A DNA stretch of 43,238 nt. It comes from an uncultured Clostridia bacterium. Lineage in GTDB: Bacteria > Bacillota > Clostridia > RGIG6154. Numbering within the stretch: the stretch's first letter is position 1; each line of letters starts with the position of its first letter. Location of the stretch: the NCBI GenBank assembly GCA_934446135.1, contig CAKSDT010000003.1, positions 1 to 43,238 of the forward strand, written 5' to 3'. Of this stretch, positions 22,546 to 31,567 are shown one piece after another. The translations under genes were made by a program, and so were the position numbers. The notes below the pieces were generated by a model that searched no databases, was not told the DNA's origin, and was given only the letters and a program-made list of their open reading frames with translations.

Positions 22546-24861
22546 TTATAAAATATAAAATTCAAAATTAACTTTTTTCTCCGAAAGTCTGTATTTTTCA
22601 ATAAGTTCGGGGCCGCAGCTTGCAGAACCCATACCCGACACTTTATAGTCAATTCTTATGTTGGTGCAATCGTTTTTTATGAGCTCATTTGTATGGGACG
22701 CTTTGCTAAGTGCCTCCGAAGTATATTCCGAAACATTAAATTCAAACTCCGTATCCGAAGCAAATGTCAGTCCGCCGTCCATCTTAAGAAGTTTTGTTTT
22801 AATATGATTGCCGTGTTCCTGAGGCATTATATAGTTAACATATTCTTTGCCGGCACTGCTTTTATAAAGCCCTGTTTTTGCGTGACGGTTCATATCCGAG
22901 TAACATTCTCCGGGTCCCATTCCATAGTATATAAAACCGTCATTTTTTACAGGCGAAGTAAATTCATAACCCAGCCTGGGAAGATATGTGTCAAAATCAT
23001 TGTTAATATCGCACACTGTCGTAACCTTAATTCCGCCGTTTTTATATATTTCGTACTTTGTTACAAAATAAAGGACGGGTACCCGTGCAACTCCGGCAAC
23101 AGAGCCTTCAACCGTTATTACATTTCCCGACGCCCGGCAGCCGTAAATTTTTGTAAAAATTCTGTTGAGGTTTAGTCCCGAATAATTGTCGCCGTTTATA
23201 TACCCCCATCTTGACTTTATGTGTCTGTCATTATCGGTAGGTGCACGCCAAAGGGTAAGATGCGGCATTTCACAAATAAGTTGGATGCCGTTTTTGATTA
23301 TGCTCTCAAAACTTCCGTAATGCTTGTTGAAAATATAACTGAAACCGTCGCCGTTTATATAAATATGATAACCGTCCTGCGACAGTTTTGCCTTGCCTTT
23401 CAATGAAATCTTTTCACACACCGCCGGTGTTTCAAGTTGACGGAATGCAACTTCATACCCTGTTTCATCTGTTAATGAAACATTTATATGCGTACCGAGT
23501 CTGCATTTTTCGGGTATTTCAAACGGAATTTCGATTTTGCCTTTTGTATGCGGCTCTAATGAAATTTTCATTTCCTTTTCGTCTGTAATTCTGCCGTCGG
23601 TTTCAAGTGAAACGGTTAAATTATACTTGTCAAGATTTGTAAAGTCATACTTGTTTTCAATTTCAATTTTTCCGCCGATTAATTTGGCGTCAAAATACTG
23701 ATAAGCATACTTTGCATTGAGCGAACCTGCCTTAAAAGTTCTGTCGGCAAATACAAGTCCGTCGCAGCAAAAGTTTGAATCTGATGTCAGTTCGCCGAAA
23801 TCTCCGCCGTACAGACACACCCCGTCTTTGACAAAAGTATGGTCTGCCCACTCCCATATACAGCCGCCTATGAGATTGGGGTATTTTTCAAAAACTTCCA
23901 TATAATCTGCAACATCTCCCGGACCGTTGCCCATAGCGTGGGAGTATTCGCACAAAAAGTAGGGTTTTGTATTTTTGTTATCACTGCCGTAATTTTCTGC
24001 GTCTGAAACAGAGTGGTACATATAAGACAAAACATCGATATTTGAAAATTTTCCGCTTCTTGAAGCGTCCTCACAGTGATAAAGACGGGAACTGTCCCGC
24101 TTTCTTGCCCAATTTATCATCAAATCCTGATTTTTACCGTATCCGCTTTCGTTTCCTGTTGACCACATTATAACGCACGGATGGTTTTTGTCACGCTCCA
24201 CCATTCTTTGCATACGCTCTAAAAACATATCCGAAAAATCGTCATTCTGACAGGGCCATACATCGTTATCGGTATCATATGAGTAAGAATTGCCCACTCT
24301 GTTGCAGTAACCGTGAGTTTCAATATCGGTTTCATCTATAACATAAAATCCTAATTTATCGCACAGATTAAGAAATTCCGGTGCAGGCGGATAATGCGAA
24401 GTTCTTATTGTGTTGATGTTTAACTGTTTCATCTTCATAAGTTCGTCCAAAAGTTCAGACTCTGTCAGACAATACCCGTTTTTAGGGTGCGTATCATGGT
24501 GATTTACGCCTTTTAAAACAACCGGAGTTCCGTTTATCAAAAGTTCCCCTTTTGCTGAAACACAAACCTCTCTCATACCGATTTTAAACGGAATATACTC
24601 GGTTTTTCCCTTGACAACAACTGTATAAAGGTGTGGTTGTTCCGCATTCCATAAAATCGGGTTTTCAATTTTATCCAACTTTTCAAAACCGTCATATATT
24701 CCATAATCTTCTGCGTCAACAACTATTGATTTTGTATCGGCCTTAATAAAAACATCTTTAATATGACCCTCTTCTCTTGAAAGAAGATAAACATCTCTGA
24801 AAATTCCCGAATATCTGAAAAAATCCTGATCCTCAAGATAACTTCCGACACACCATTTCAA
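22546..24861 (-). pseudogene. GH2 beta-galactosidase, main part after in-frame TAG
   Basis: 771-residue open frame (TTG start by default) that carries most of a LacZ-type family 2 glycoside hydrolase, which cleaves terminal beta-galactosides such as lactose. It begins inside the sugar-binding domain (KWCVGSYLEDQDFFRYSGIFRDVYLL). The acid/base glutamate is in MWSTGNESGYG and the nucleophile glutamate in YFLCEYSHAMGNGPGD, and the C-terminal small-chain domain is present. Nine codons between the TAG and this start (GKNTVTAKV) also fit the family, so only the stop codon breaks the gene. With readthrough the total is 943 residues. Confidence 0.88.
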
Positions 24862-24888
24862 AACCTTTGCAGTGACGGTGTTTTTCCC

Positions 24889-25377
24889 CTATTTTAAATA
24901 AGGTGTTATATCAAATTCTGCCTGAAGATGCGACCCCTGGGTAAACCCGACATAACTGTCATTAACATATAAAAACATACAGGAGGAAACGCCCTCAAAA
25001 ACAATGTAAGTCTTTCTTTCGCTCCACAAGCCGTCTATCTCAAATTCGCGGGAATACACTCCGCACGGATTGTCATCGGGAACATAGGGGGCATCAATAG
25101 GGTAAGGATAGTTAACATTTGTATAACCGGGGTTTTCATAGCCTAAAGTCTGCCAGCACGAGGGCACATCTGCAGTATCTGTGAATTTGATTTTTTCAGG
25201 TACATCAATATCCCTCTTAAAGTAAGCAAAATTCCATTTTCCGTTTAAAAGTTTATAATATGATGATTTGTTTTTATCACCCGAAAGTGCCTTCTCCAAA
25301 CTGTCATACGGTATGTAATACGAACGCTGAGGCTGTCTGTTTTCAGATGTTTTCTTAAAATTTTCGTAAATACGCAT
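24889..25377 (-). pseudogene. GH2 beta-galactosidase, N-terminal part ending at in-frame TAG
   Basis: 162 residues of the LacZ jelly-roll sugar-binding domain, including PSCWQTLGYENPGYTNVNYPYP, DNPCGVYSREF and GFTQGSHLQAEFDITPYLK. The next codon is TAG (24889-24891) where family members usually have Glu or Ala before GKN. ATG at 25377 is favoured over 25389 because GGGGGA lies 5 bases before it. The gene is divergent from an AraC-type regulator whose product probably controls it. Alone this fragment cannot be active. Confidence 0.87.
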
Positions 25378-25420
25378 ATTATCCCCCATTGACTTTATAT
25401 TTTTTATAATATATAATTAT

Positions 25421-25437
25421 ATTGATATTATATCAAT
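25421..25437. promoter_or_regulatory. Operator-like palindrome over the lacZ promoter
   Basis: ATTGATAT-T-ATATCAAT, a perfect 8-bp inverted repeat. It overlaps a minus-strand promoter TTGATA, 17 bases, TATATT that faces lacZ. AT-richness makes chance symmetry possible. Confidence 0.45.
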
Positions 25438-25443
25438 TAAAAA

Positions 25444-25456
25444 GTTGCAATGCAAC
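25444..25456. promoter_or_regulatory. Operator-like inverted repeat GTTGCA-A-TGCAAC
   Basis: Perfect 6-bp inverted repeat in the divergent gap between lacZ and the AraC-type gene. TATAAT at 25472-25477 is a likely -10 for the regulator, with no good -35. It is a candidate regulator binding site. Confidence 0.4.
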
Positions 25457-25504
25457 AACAACATTTTGATATATAATATAAAAATATTGACGGAGGTACT
25501 TGTG

Positions 25505-26302
25505 TTGAAAACAACAATGTTTTATCCCGTTGTTACAAAAAAAGAATTGCAGCTGCCCATATACATAACAACAATCGGAACTACATTCAGAGAACATCAT
25601 ATTTACCGTCCGGACGGAATTGACAGTTATCAGATTTTATATTCAAAGCACGGCAGAGGCATAGGAAACCTTTACGGAAAAGAATTTGAAATACCTGAGG
25701 GAAGTCTTTTTTGCCTTCCGGCAAACACTGCCCATAACTACTTTAACAACACTGAAGTCTGGGAAACAGACTGGATTACATTTTCAGGATGGGCAGCACA
25801 AAGGCTTTTTGATATTGAAGCCGGAGTTTACAGTTTGCCCGATAATTTTAATATCAGTCAAAAATTAAAGACTATAATCGACTGCAAAAACACCGGAGAT
25901 TGGGGTGTAAAAAGCAGTTCCCTTTTATATGAGTTATTGCTTGAATTAAAGGACTGTTTACTTGTTCATCACAAAGTAAAAAACCGTTTGGAAAAATGCT
26001 TTAAGTACATTAATGAAAACTACTCCGACTGCATCGAACTTTCAACACTTTCATATCTTTCGGGTATGTCGCAGGAACATTTTTGCCGCACTTTTAAGTC
26101 TTATACCGATATGCGTCCGTTTGAATACATCACAAATGTCCGAATTCAGCGTGCAAAAGAGTTTCTGCTGGAAGATAAAGACCAAAAAATTCAGAAAATT
26201 GCCGAAATAACGGGGTTTAAAAGTGCTTGCTATTTTTCAGCCGTCTTTAAAAAACTAAACGGCTGCACCCCCGAACAATACAGAAAACTGCATCGGATAT
26301 AA
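25505..26302 (+). CDS. AraC-family transcriptional regulator
   Basis: About 265 residues: an N-terminal cupin-like sugar-sensing domain (YQILYSKHGRGIGNLYGKEFEIPEGSLFCLPANTAHNYF) and a C-terminal pair of helix-turn-helix motifs (LSTLSYLSGMSQEHFCRTFKS, then IQKIAEITGFKSACYFSAVFKKLNGCTPEQYRK). The start is TTG at 25505 (8 bases after GGAGG) or GTG at 25502 (5 bases); the spacing favours TTG. It is divergent from the beta-galactosidase gene, the usual layout for an AraC-type activator of a glycosidase gene. The inducer is probably a galactoside, by context only. Confidence 0.9.
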   Translation: MKTTMFYPVVTKKELQLPIYITTIGTTFREHHIYRPDGIDSYQILYSKHGRGIGNLYGKEFEIPEGSLFCLPANTAHNYFNNTEVWETDWITFSGWAAQRLFDIEAGVYSLPDNFNISQKLKTIIDCKNTGDWGVKSSSLLYELLLELKDCLLVHHKVKNRLEKCFKYINENYSDCIELSTLSYLSGMSQEHFCRTFKSYTDMRPFEYITNVRIQRAKEFLLEDKDQKIQKIAEITGFKSACYFSAVFKKLNGCTPEQYRKLHRI

Positions 26303-26388
26303 TTTAAACATCCCTTATTATGTTTAATGTTTTCAGACTTTAAAATTATACTTAAAGTAAAAACGCTTGGGACAAATAAACAAAAACC

Positions 26389-26426
26389 AAATAAATATCC
26401 GCCTGCTATACGAGTGCATATTTATT
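26389..26426. repeat. Second copy of the ATAAATATCC palindrome family
   Basis: AAATAAATATCC (26389-26400), then GCCTGCTATACGAGTGC, then ATATTTATT (26418-26426). It aligns base for base in most positions with the uninterrupted form of the palindrome at 4510/5904, including the ATA loop core. Like that copy it lies between two convergent genes (AraC-type regulator and tuf). Confidence 0.65.
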
Positions 26427-26453
26427 AAACAAAAAAACAGTGCAAAGATAAAA

Positions 26454-26483
26454 AAACAGTGCAAAGTTTTCTTTGCACTGTTT
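26454..26483 (-). terminator. Terminator of tuf
   Basis: AAACAGTGCAAAG (26454-26466), TTTT loop, CTTTGCACTGTTT (26471-26483). On the minus strand the stem is followed by TTTTATC. The distal arm is duplicated in tandem: ACAGTGCAAAG also occurs at 26437-26447. Confidence 0.85.
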
Positions 26484-26504
26484 AAAATTCAATTCTTAAA
26501 AGAA

Positions 26505-27707
26505 TTATTCGTTAATTGCTGTAACAACGCCTGAACCTACAGTTCTGCCGCCTTCACGAATAGCGAATCTTAATCCTTCTTCGATAGCGATAGGTGTGAT
26601 AAGTTCAACATCCATAACAACGTTATCGCCAGGCATACACATTTCTGTGCCCTCAGGAAGGTTGATAACACCTGTAACGTCTGTTGTTCTGAAATAGAAC
26701 TGAGGACGGTAGTTGTTGAAGAATGGTGTATGACGGCCACCTTCATCTTTGGTCAATACATAAACCTGACCTTTGAATTTCTTATGAGGATGAATTGTTC
26801 CCGGTTTAGCAAGAACCTGACCTCTTTCGATTTCGTTTCTCTGAATACCTCTCAAAAGAACACCGATGTTATCGCCTGCTTCAGCATAGTCAAGAAGTTT
26901 TCTGAACATTTCGATACCTGTTACAACAACTTTTCTTGCTTCGTCTGCAAGACCAACGATTTCAACTTCTTCGTTAAGGTTAAGCTGACCTCTTTCAACT
27001 CTACCTGTAGCAACTGTACCACGGCCTGTGATTGAGAATACATCTTCTACAGGCATAAGGAACGGCTGGTCTGACTTTCTGTCAGGTGTAGGAATGTATT
27101 CATCTACAGCAGCCATAAGTTCAAGGATAGGTGCATAAGTAGGATCTGAAGGATCTTCTGATGTGCATTCAAGAACCTGAAGTGCAGAACCTTTGATAAT
27201 CGGAATATCGTCGCCCGGGAATTCATATTCGTTAAGAAGTTCTCTGATTTCCATTTCAACGAGTTCCAAAAGTTCAGGATCGTCAACCTGGTCAACTTTG
27301 TTCATAAATACTACGATATAAGGAACGCCTACCTGTCTTGCAAGCAAGATGTGTTCTCTTGTCTGAGGCATAGGACCATCAGCAGCAGAAACAACCAAGA
27401 TAGCACCGTCCATCTGAGCAGCACCTGTGATCATGTTTTTAACATAGTCAGCATGTCCTGGGCAGTCAACGTGAGCGTAATGTCTGTTGTCTGTTTCGTA
27501 TTCAACATGGGCTGTTGAAATTGTAATACCTCTTTCTCTTTCTTCCGGAGCCTTATCGATCATATCGTATGCTTCGTACTTTGCTTTACCCTGCATTGCA
27601 AGAACTTTTGTTATAGCAGCGGTAAGCGTTGTTTTACCATGGTCAACGTGGCCGATAGTACCAATATTGACATGGGGCTTATTTCTTTCAAATTTTTCTT
27701 TTGCCAT
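26505..27707 (-). CDS. tuf: Elongation factor Tu
   Basis: GTPase that delivers aminoacyl-tRNA to the ribosomal A site. 400 residues, full length. G1 GHVDHGKT is at 19-26, followed by the switch I RGITIST, G3 DCPGHADY, G4 NKVD and G5 SAL motifs, then two beta-barrel domains ending GSGVVTAINE. The ribosome site is AAGGAGG. It lies 105 bases after fusA, with its own promoter in the gap and a strong terminator after it. No sign of transfer or damage. Confidence 0.98.
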   Translation of the reverse strand: MAKEKFERNKPHVNIGTIGHVDHGKTTLTAAITKVLAMQGKAKYEAYDMIDKAPEERERGITISTAHVEYETDNRHYAHVDCPGHADYVKNMITGAAQMDGAILVVSAADGPMPQTREHILLARQVGVPYIVVFMNKVDQVDDPELLELVEMEIRELLNEYEFPGDDIPIIKGSALQVLECTSEDPSDPTYAPILELMAAVDEYIPTPDRKSDQPFLMPVEDVFSITGRGTVATGRVERGQLNLNEEVEIVGLADEARKVVVTGIEMFRKLLDYAEAGDNIGVLLRGIQRNEIERGQVLAKPGTIHPHKKFKGQVYVLTKDEGGRHTPFFNNYRPQFYFRTTDVTGVINLPEGTEMCMPGDNVVMDVELITPIAIEEGLRFAIREGGRTVGSGVVTAINE

Positions 27708-27769
27708 TGGAATTTTCCTCCTTAATTCTTTTTTTATTGGTTTTAAAACATTAATAATTTTATGCTTTA

Positions 27770-27798
27770 ATTATAAACTAAAATAGCCAAAAAAGCAA
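27770..27798 (-). promoter_or_regulatory. SigA-type promoter of tuf
   Basis: Minus strand TTGCTT (27793-27798), 17-base spacer, TATAAT (27770-27775), in the fusA-tuf gap. It would let tuf be made independently of the rpsL operon. Confidence 0.7.
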
Positions 27799-27812
27799 TA
27801 GTTTAATCAAAA

Positions 27813-29918
27813 TTAATCTTTCTTGGTTCTTTCTGCAACAATTTTTTCCATAATGCTCTTCGGAACAGGTTCAAAATGGCTTGGCTGCATTGTATACTGA
27901 CCGCGGCCCTGTGTATTTGAACGCATATCTGTTGCATAACCGAACATTTCAGCAAGAGGAACAAATGCAGTGATTGCCTGAACACCGTTTCTTGCTTCCA
28001 TACCCTGAATCTGACCGCGGCGTGAGTTAAGGTCGCCCATAACATCGCCCATATATTCATCAGGTACTACAACATCGACTTTCATAATAGGTTCGAGAAG
28101 TACAGGGTCTGCCCTCTTCATACCGTCTTTAAATGCCATAGAACCGGCAATCTTAAATGCCATTTCTGATGAATCGACTTCATGGTAAGAACCGTATGTC
28201 AATGTGCATCTTACATCAACAACATTGTATCCGGCAATAATACCGTTCTGCATTGCACCCTGAATACCGGCATCAACTGCAGGAATATATTCCTTAGGAA
28301 TAGCACCGCCGACGATTTTGTTAACGAATTCGTAACCTGAACCCGGCTCCAACGGTTCCATTGTCATAACAACATGACCGTACTGACCTTTACCGCCTGA
28401 CTGTCTTGCATACTTACATTCTGTTTCAACAGTCTTTGTAATTGTTTCTTTATAAGAAACCTGCGGTTTGCCGACATTTGCTTCAACCTTAAATTCACGG
28501 AGAAGTCTGTCTACGATAATTTCAAGATGAAGTTCGCCCATACCTGCAATAATGGTCTGACCTGTTTCTTCATCTGTATATGTCTGGAACGTAGGATCTT
28601 CTTCTGCAAGCTTTGCAAGAGCGATACCCATTTTTTCCTGACCTGCTTTTGTCTTAGGTTCAATAGCAACTCTGATAACCGGGTCAGGGAAGTTCATTGA
28701 CTCTAAGATAATAGGATGTTTTTCATCGCAAAGCGTATCGCCTGTAGTAGTGTTCTTAAGACCTACTGCAGCGGCAATATCACCTGAGTAAACAGTTTCG
28801 ATATCTTCTCTGTGATTTGCGTGCATCTGAAGTATTCTACCGATTCTTTCTTTGTTATTCTTAACTGAATTAAGAACATAAGAACCTGAATTGATAGTAC
28901 CCGAGTAAACTCTGAAGAAACAGATTTTACCTACAAACGGGTCAGTTGCAATCTTAAATGCCAACGCTGCAAAAGGTTCTGTATCCGAAGAAGGTCTTGT
29001 TTCTTCTTCTTCTGTGTCAGGATTGATACCTTTGATTGCTTCTATATCAGTAGGTGCCGGCATATAATCGATAATAGCATCGAGAAGCATCTGAACACCT
29101 TTATTTCTGTATGAAGTACCGCAGAGCATAGGAACGATTTCGTTGTTAATTGTAGCCTTTCTTAAGGCTTTCTTAAGTTCGTCAACCGTTATTTCCTCAC
29201 CTTCGAGATATTTCATCATAAGGTCTTCATCGGTTTCTGCTATTGCTTCAACCATTTTTGCTCTGTATTCTTCTGCTTTTTCACGCATATCGGCAGGAAT
29301 ATCCTCATCGCCGTATTTTGTACCCATTTCGTCATAGTATACTTCTGCTCTCATAGTCATAAGGTCTATGATGCCTTTGAATGTATCTTCTGAACCGATA
29401 GGAAGTTGAATCGGAATACCGTTTGCCTTAAGTCTGTCGTGAACCATTGCTTCTACATTATAGAAGTCTGCACCCATGATATCCATTTTGTTAACATATA
29501 TCATTCTCGGTACATTATATTCGTCTGCCTGTCTCCAAACAGTTTCAGACTGCGGTTCAACACCGCCTTTTGCACACATAACCGTAACAGAACCGTCAAG
29601 CACTCTGAGTGAACGCTGAACTTCTACTGTGAAGTCAACATGGCCCGGAGTATCAATGATATTGATTCTTGTTTTAGGATATTTATTAGGTGTCGAGCCT
29701 GACCAGAAACAAGTTGTTGCAGCAGATGTGATTGTGATACCACGCTCCTGCTCCTGAACCATCCAGTCCATTGTTGCCGCACCTTCGTGTGTTTCACCGA
29801 TTTTGTGAACACGGCCGGTATAGTAAAGTATTCTCTCAGTTGTCGTAGTTTTACCTGCGTCAATGTGAGCCATAATACCAATATTTCTTGTATTTTCTAA
29901 TGAATATTGTCTACCCAT
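27813..29918 (-). CDS. fusA: Elongation factor G
   Basis: Translocation GTPase, 701 residues, full length. G1 AHIDAGKT is at 17-24, with RGITITSA (switch I), DTPGHVDFT (G3) and NKMD (G4). Domains II to V follow, with EPLEPGSGYEFVNKIVGGAIPKEYIPAV in domain IV and GRGQYTMQPSHFEPVP near the C-terminus. AAGGAGG precedes ATG. It is third in the L7Ae-rpsL-rpsG-fusA run, 90 bases after rpsG. Confidence 0.98.
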   Translation of the reverse strand: MGRQYSLENTRNIGIMAHIDAGKTTTTERILYYTGRVHKIGETHEGAATMDWMVQEQERGITITSAATTCFWSGSTPNKYPKTRINIIDTPGHVDFTVEVQRSLRVLDGSVTVMCAKGGVEPQSETVWRQADEYNVPRMIYVNKMDIMGADFYNVEAMVHDRLKANGIPIQLPIGSEDTFKGIIDLMTMRAEVYYDEMGTKYGDEDIPADMREKAEEYRAKMVEAIAETDEDLMMKYLEGEEITVDELKKALRKATINNEIVPMLCGTSYRNKGVQMLLDAIIDYMPAPTDIEAIKGINPDTEEEETRPSSDTEPFAALAFKIATDPFVGKICFFRVYSGTINSGSYVLNSVKNNKERIGRILQMHANHREDIETVYSGDIAAAVGLKNTTTGDTLCDEKHPIILESMNFPDPVIRVAIEPKTKAGQEKMGIALAKLAEEDPTFQTYTDEETGQTIIAGMGELHLEIIVDRLLREFKVEANVGKPQVSYKETITKTVETECKYARQSGGKGQYGHVVMTMEPLEPGSGYEFVNKIVGGAIPKEYIPAVDAGIQGAMQNGIIAGYNVVDVRCTLTYGSYHEVDSSEMAFKIAGSMAFKDGMKRADPVLLEPIMKVDVVVPDEYMGDVMGDLNSRRGQIQGMEARNGVQAITAFVPLAEMFGYATDMRSNTQGRGQYTMQPSHFEPVPKSIMEKIVAERTKKD

Positions 29919-30008
29919 AAATCAAATTTCCTCCTTTCAGGAATTATTAAATTAAAATAAATAACTTGGAAAAAAGTCATATTTGCGGCACAAAAGCCGA
30001 CAAGGCCA

Positions 30009-30479
30009 CTACCAACGATAGTGTGCAAATGCCTTATTTGCTTCTGCCATTTTATGAGTATCTTCTTTCTTTTTAACGGCTGAACCTGAATTGTTAAGAG
30101 CATCTAAAAGTTCATTTGCGAGTCTTTCACGCATTGTCTTTTCTCCTCTTGCTCTTGAATAGGTTGTGAGCCATCTTAAGCCTAAAGTCTGTCTTCTTTC
30201 AGGTCTTACTTCCATAGGAACCTGATAAGTAGCACCGCCGACTCTTCTTGCTTTTACTTCTAAAACAGGCATAATGTTATTCATTGCCTCTTCAAAAACT
30301 TCCAAAGCATCTCTGCCTGTCTTTTCTTTAATGATGTCAAACGCATCATAAACTATTTTCTGTGCTACGCCTTTTTTACCGTCAAGCATTACATTGTTGA
30401 TAAGTCTTGTAACAACAACCGAGCCATACATAGGATCCGGCATAACTTCTCTTTTTGCAACAAAGCCTCTTCTTGGCAC
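30009..30479 (-). CDS. rpsG: 30S ribosomal protein S7
   Basis: 156 residues, the standard length, from GTG at 30479 (VPRRGFVAKREVMPDP), 7 bases after GGAGGG. The longer open frame upstream is not needed. The 16S rRNA-binding head-domain protein carries the conserved YGSVVVTRLINNVMLDGKKG and GGATYQVPMEVRPERRQTLGLRWL blocks. In E. coli S7 represses its own operon by binding the rpsL-rpsG gap; the 147-base gap here also holds hairpins. Confidence 0.97.
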   Translation of the reverse strand: MPRRGFVAKREVMPDPMYGSVVVTRLINNVMLDGKKGVAQKIVYDAFDIIKEKTGRDALEVFEEAMNNIMPVLEVKARRVGGATYQVPMEVRPERRQTLGLRWLTTYSRARGEKTMRERLANELLDALNNSGSAVKKKEDTHKMAEANKAFAHYRW

Positions 30480-30500
30480 GTTTCTTCCCTCCTTATTAAT

Positions 30501-30540
30501 GTGATATAAAATCACCGGTACTCGGCACAGTCTAAGTGCC
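30501..30540 (-). promoter_or_regulatory. Hairpins in the rpsL-rpsG gap, possible S7 control site
   Basis: GGCAC-TTAGACT-GTGCC (30524-30540) and GTGAT-ATTTT-ATCAC-like (30501-30515) stems lie within 70 bases upstream of the rpsG GTG. Function is inferred from the E. coli str operon only. Confidence 0.4.
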
Positions 30541-30626
30541 GTCCGTGCTTATAAAAGGCAATAATAAACAATATATATATAAAATGCCTTAATAGCACGA
30601 TAAATTCATTTCAATTCCGAAAGCAA

Positions 30627-31043
30627 TTATTTTTTCTTTGCTCTCTTTGCACCATACTTAGATCTTGACTGGTTTCTGTTAGCAACACCTGAAGTATCGA
30701 GTGTACCTCTTATGATGTGGTAACGCACACCGGGAAGGTCTTTAACTCTTCCTCCTCTTATAAGAACAACGCTGTGCTCCTGAAGATTATGACCGATACC
30801 CGGTATATAAGATGTTACTTCGATACCGTTTGAAAGTCTTACTCTGGCAATTTTTCTGAGTGCTGAGTTAGGCTTTTTAGGTGTCATAGTCTTAACATAA
30901 GTGCAAACGCCTCTCTTCTGCGGTGAGTTCTGGTCAACTGCTTCTTTTTTGATTGAGTTAAAACCCTTCAAAAGTGCAGGAGCAGTAGCCTTCCTAGCGG
31001 CAGTCTGACGACCGTTTCTAACTAACTGATTAAATGTTGGCAA
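30627..31043 (-). CDS. rpsL: 30S ribosomal protein S12
   Basis: 138 residues, a normal Firmicutes length. Decoding-centre protein with PQKRGVCTYVKTMTPKKPNSALRKIARVRLSNG and YIPGIGHNLQEHSVVLIRGGRVKDLPGVRYHIIRG. The lysines equivalent to E. coli K43 and K88 (both sites of streptomycin resistance) look wild type in these blocks. It follows the L7Ae-like gene by 53 bases in one transcript. Confidence 0.98.
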   Translation of the reverse strand: MPTFNQLVRNGRQTAARKATAPALLKGFNSIKKEAVDQNSPQKRGVCTYVKTMTPKKPNSALRKIARVRLSNGIEVTSYIPGIGHNLQEHSVVLIRGGRVKDLPGVRYHIIRGTLDTSGVANRNQSRSKYGAKRAKKK

Positions 31044-31096
31044 TTGTTTTCACCTCCGACATAATTTTTTATATATAAAGCAATATGCCCTATAAA

Positions 31097-31333
31097 CTAC
31101 TTTAAAATACAAACAAGCGAAGCATCTACATCAATTTCACACAACTCGCCCAATTTCTGCTTTGAATAATCCGTACAAACTTTTACTTTTCTGAATGAAC
31201 AGATATTTACTATTTCTCTTTTGATTTTCTTGTCGCAGTCATTTGCAAGATAAACAAGTTTTGCCTTGTTTTCCTCAAGTGCTCTTTTTGTTTGTTTATA
31301 ACCTACGCATCGCCCCGCAGGGTCTTCAAACAT
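31097..31333 (-). CDS. rplGB: L7Ae/L30e-family ribosome-associated protein (YbxF-like)
   Basis: 78-residue kink-turn RNA-binding protein of the L7Ae family, 82 residues in B. subtilis where it also sits between rpoC and rpsL. GRCVGYKQTKRALEENKAKLVYLANDCDKKI and KLGELCEIDVDASLVCIL fit the fold. ATG at 31333 is chosen because AAAGGA lies 8 bases upstream and homologues start near here; the longer open frame is unlikely. It is the first gene of the rpsL operon, behind a strong promoter. Confidence 0.9.
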   Translation of the reverse strand: MFEDPAGRCVGYKQTKRALEENKAKLVYLANDCDKKIKREIVNICSFRKVKVCTDYSKQKLGELCEIDVDASLVCILK

Positions 31334-31400
31334 AACTAACATCCTTTCGTGTATTTTTGCAAAAGGGTACAATACCCCTATCCATTTTCACACATCGTAT

Positions 31401-31430
31401 ATTGTACCACTAAACAGACGCATTTGTCAA
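31401..31430 (-). promoter_or_regulatory. Strong promoter of the L7Ae-rpsL-rpsG-fusA operon
   Basis: Minus strand TTGACA (31425-31430), 18-base spacer, TACAAT (31401-31406). Its spacer closely resembles that of the rpoB promoter (TTGACAAAT, then GTTT and TGGTA at the same places). Confidence 0.85.
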
Positions 31431-31467
31431 GCATAATTTTGGTTTTTTTATTCTGCCCGGAACGAAA

Positions 31468-31500
31468 CATAAAAAAGCCCCCCAAAAGGCCGGGGATTTT
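31468..31500 (-). terminator. Distal rpoC terminator
   Basis: Minus strand ATCCCCGGCC-TTTT-GGGGGGC followed by TTTTTT. CCCC pairs with GGGG and CC with GG, with a two-base bulge. Confidence 0.7.
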
Positions 31501-31514
31501 ATTCAAATTACAAC

Positions 31515-31562
31515 AAAAGGGCTGCCTTAAAAGTCAAATTGACTTTTTAAACAGTCCCTTTC
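31515..31562 (-). terminator. Proximal rpoC terminator
   Basis: On the minus strand AAAGGGACTG pairs with CAGCCCTTTT, with an inner AAAGTCAA/TTGACTTT stem. It begins just after the rpoC stop, so rpoBC and the downstream ribosomal operon are separate units. Confidence 0.75.
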
Positions 31563-31567
31563 TGATA

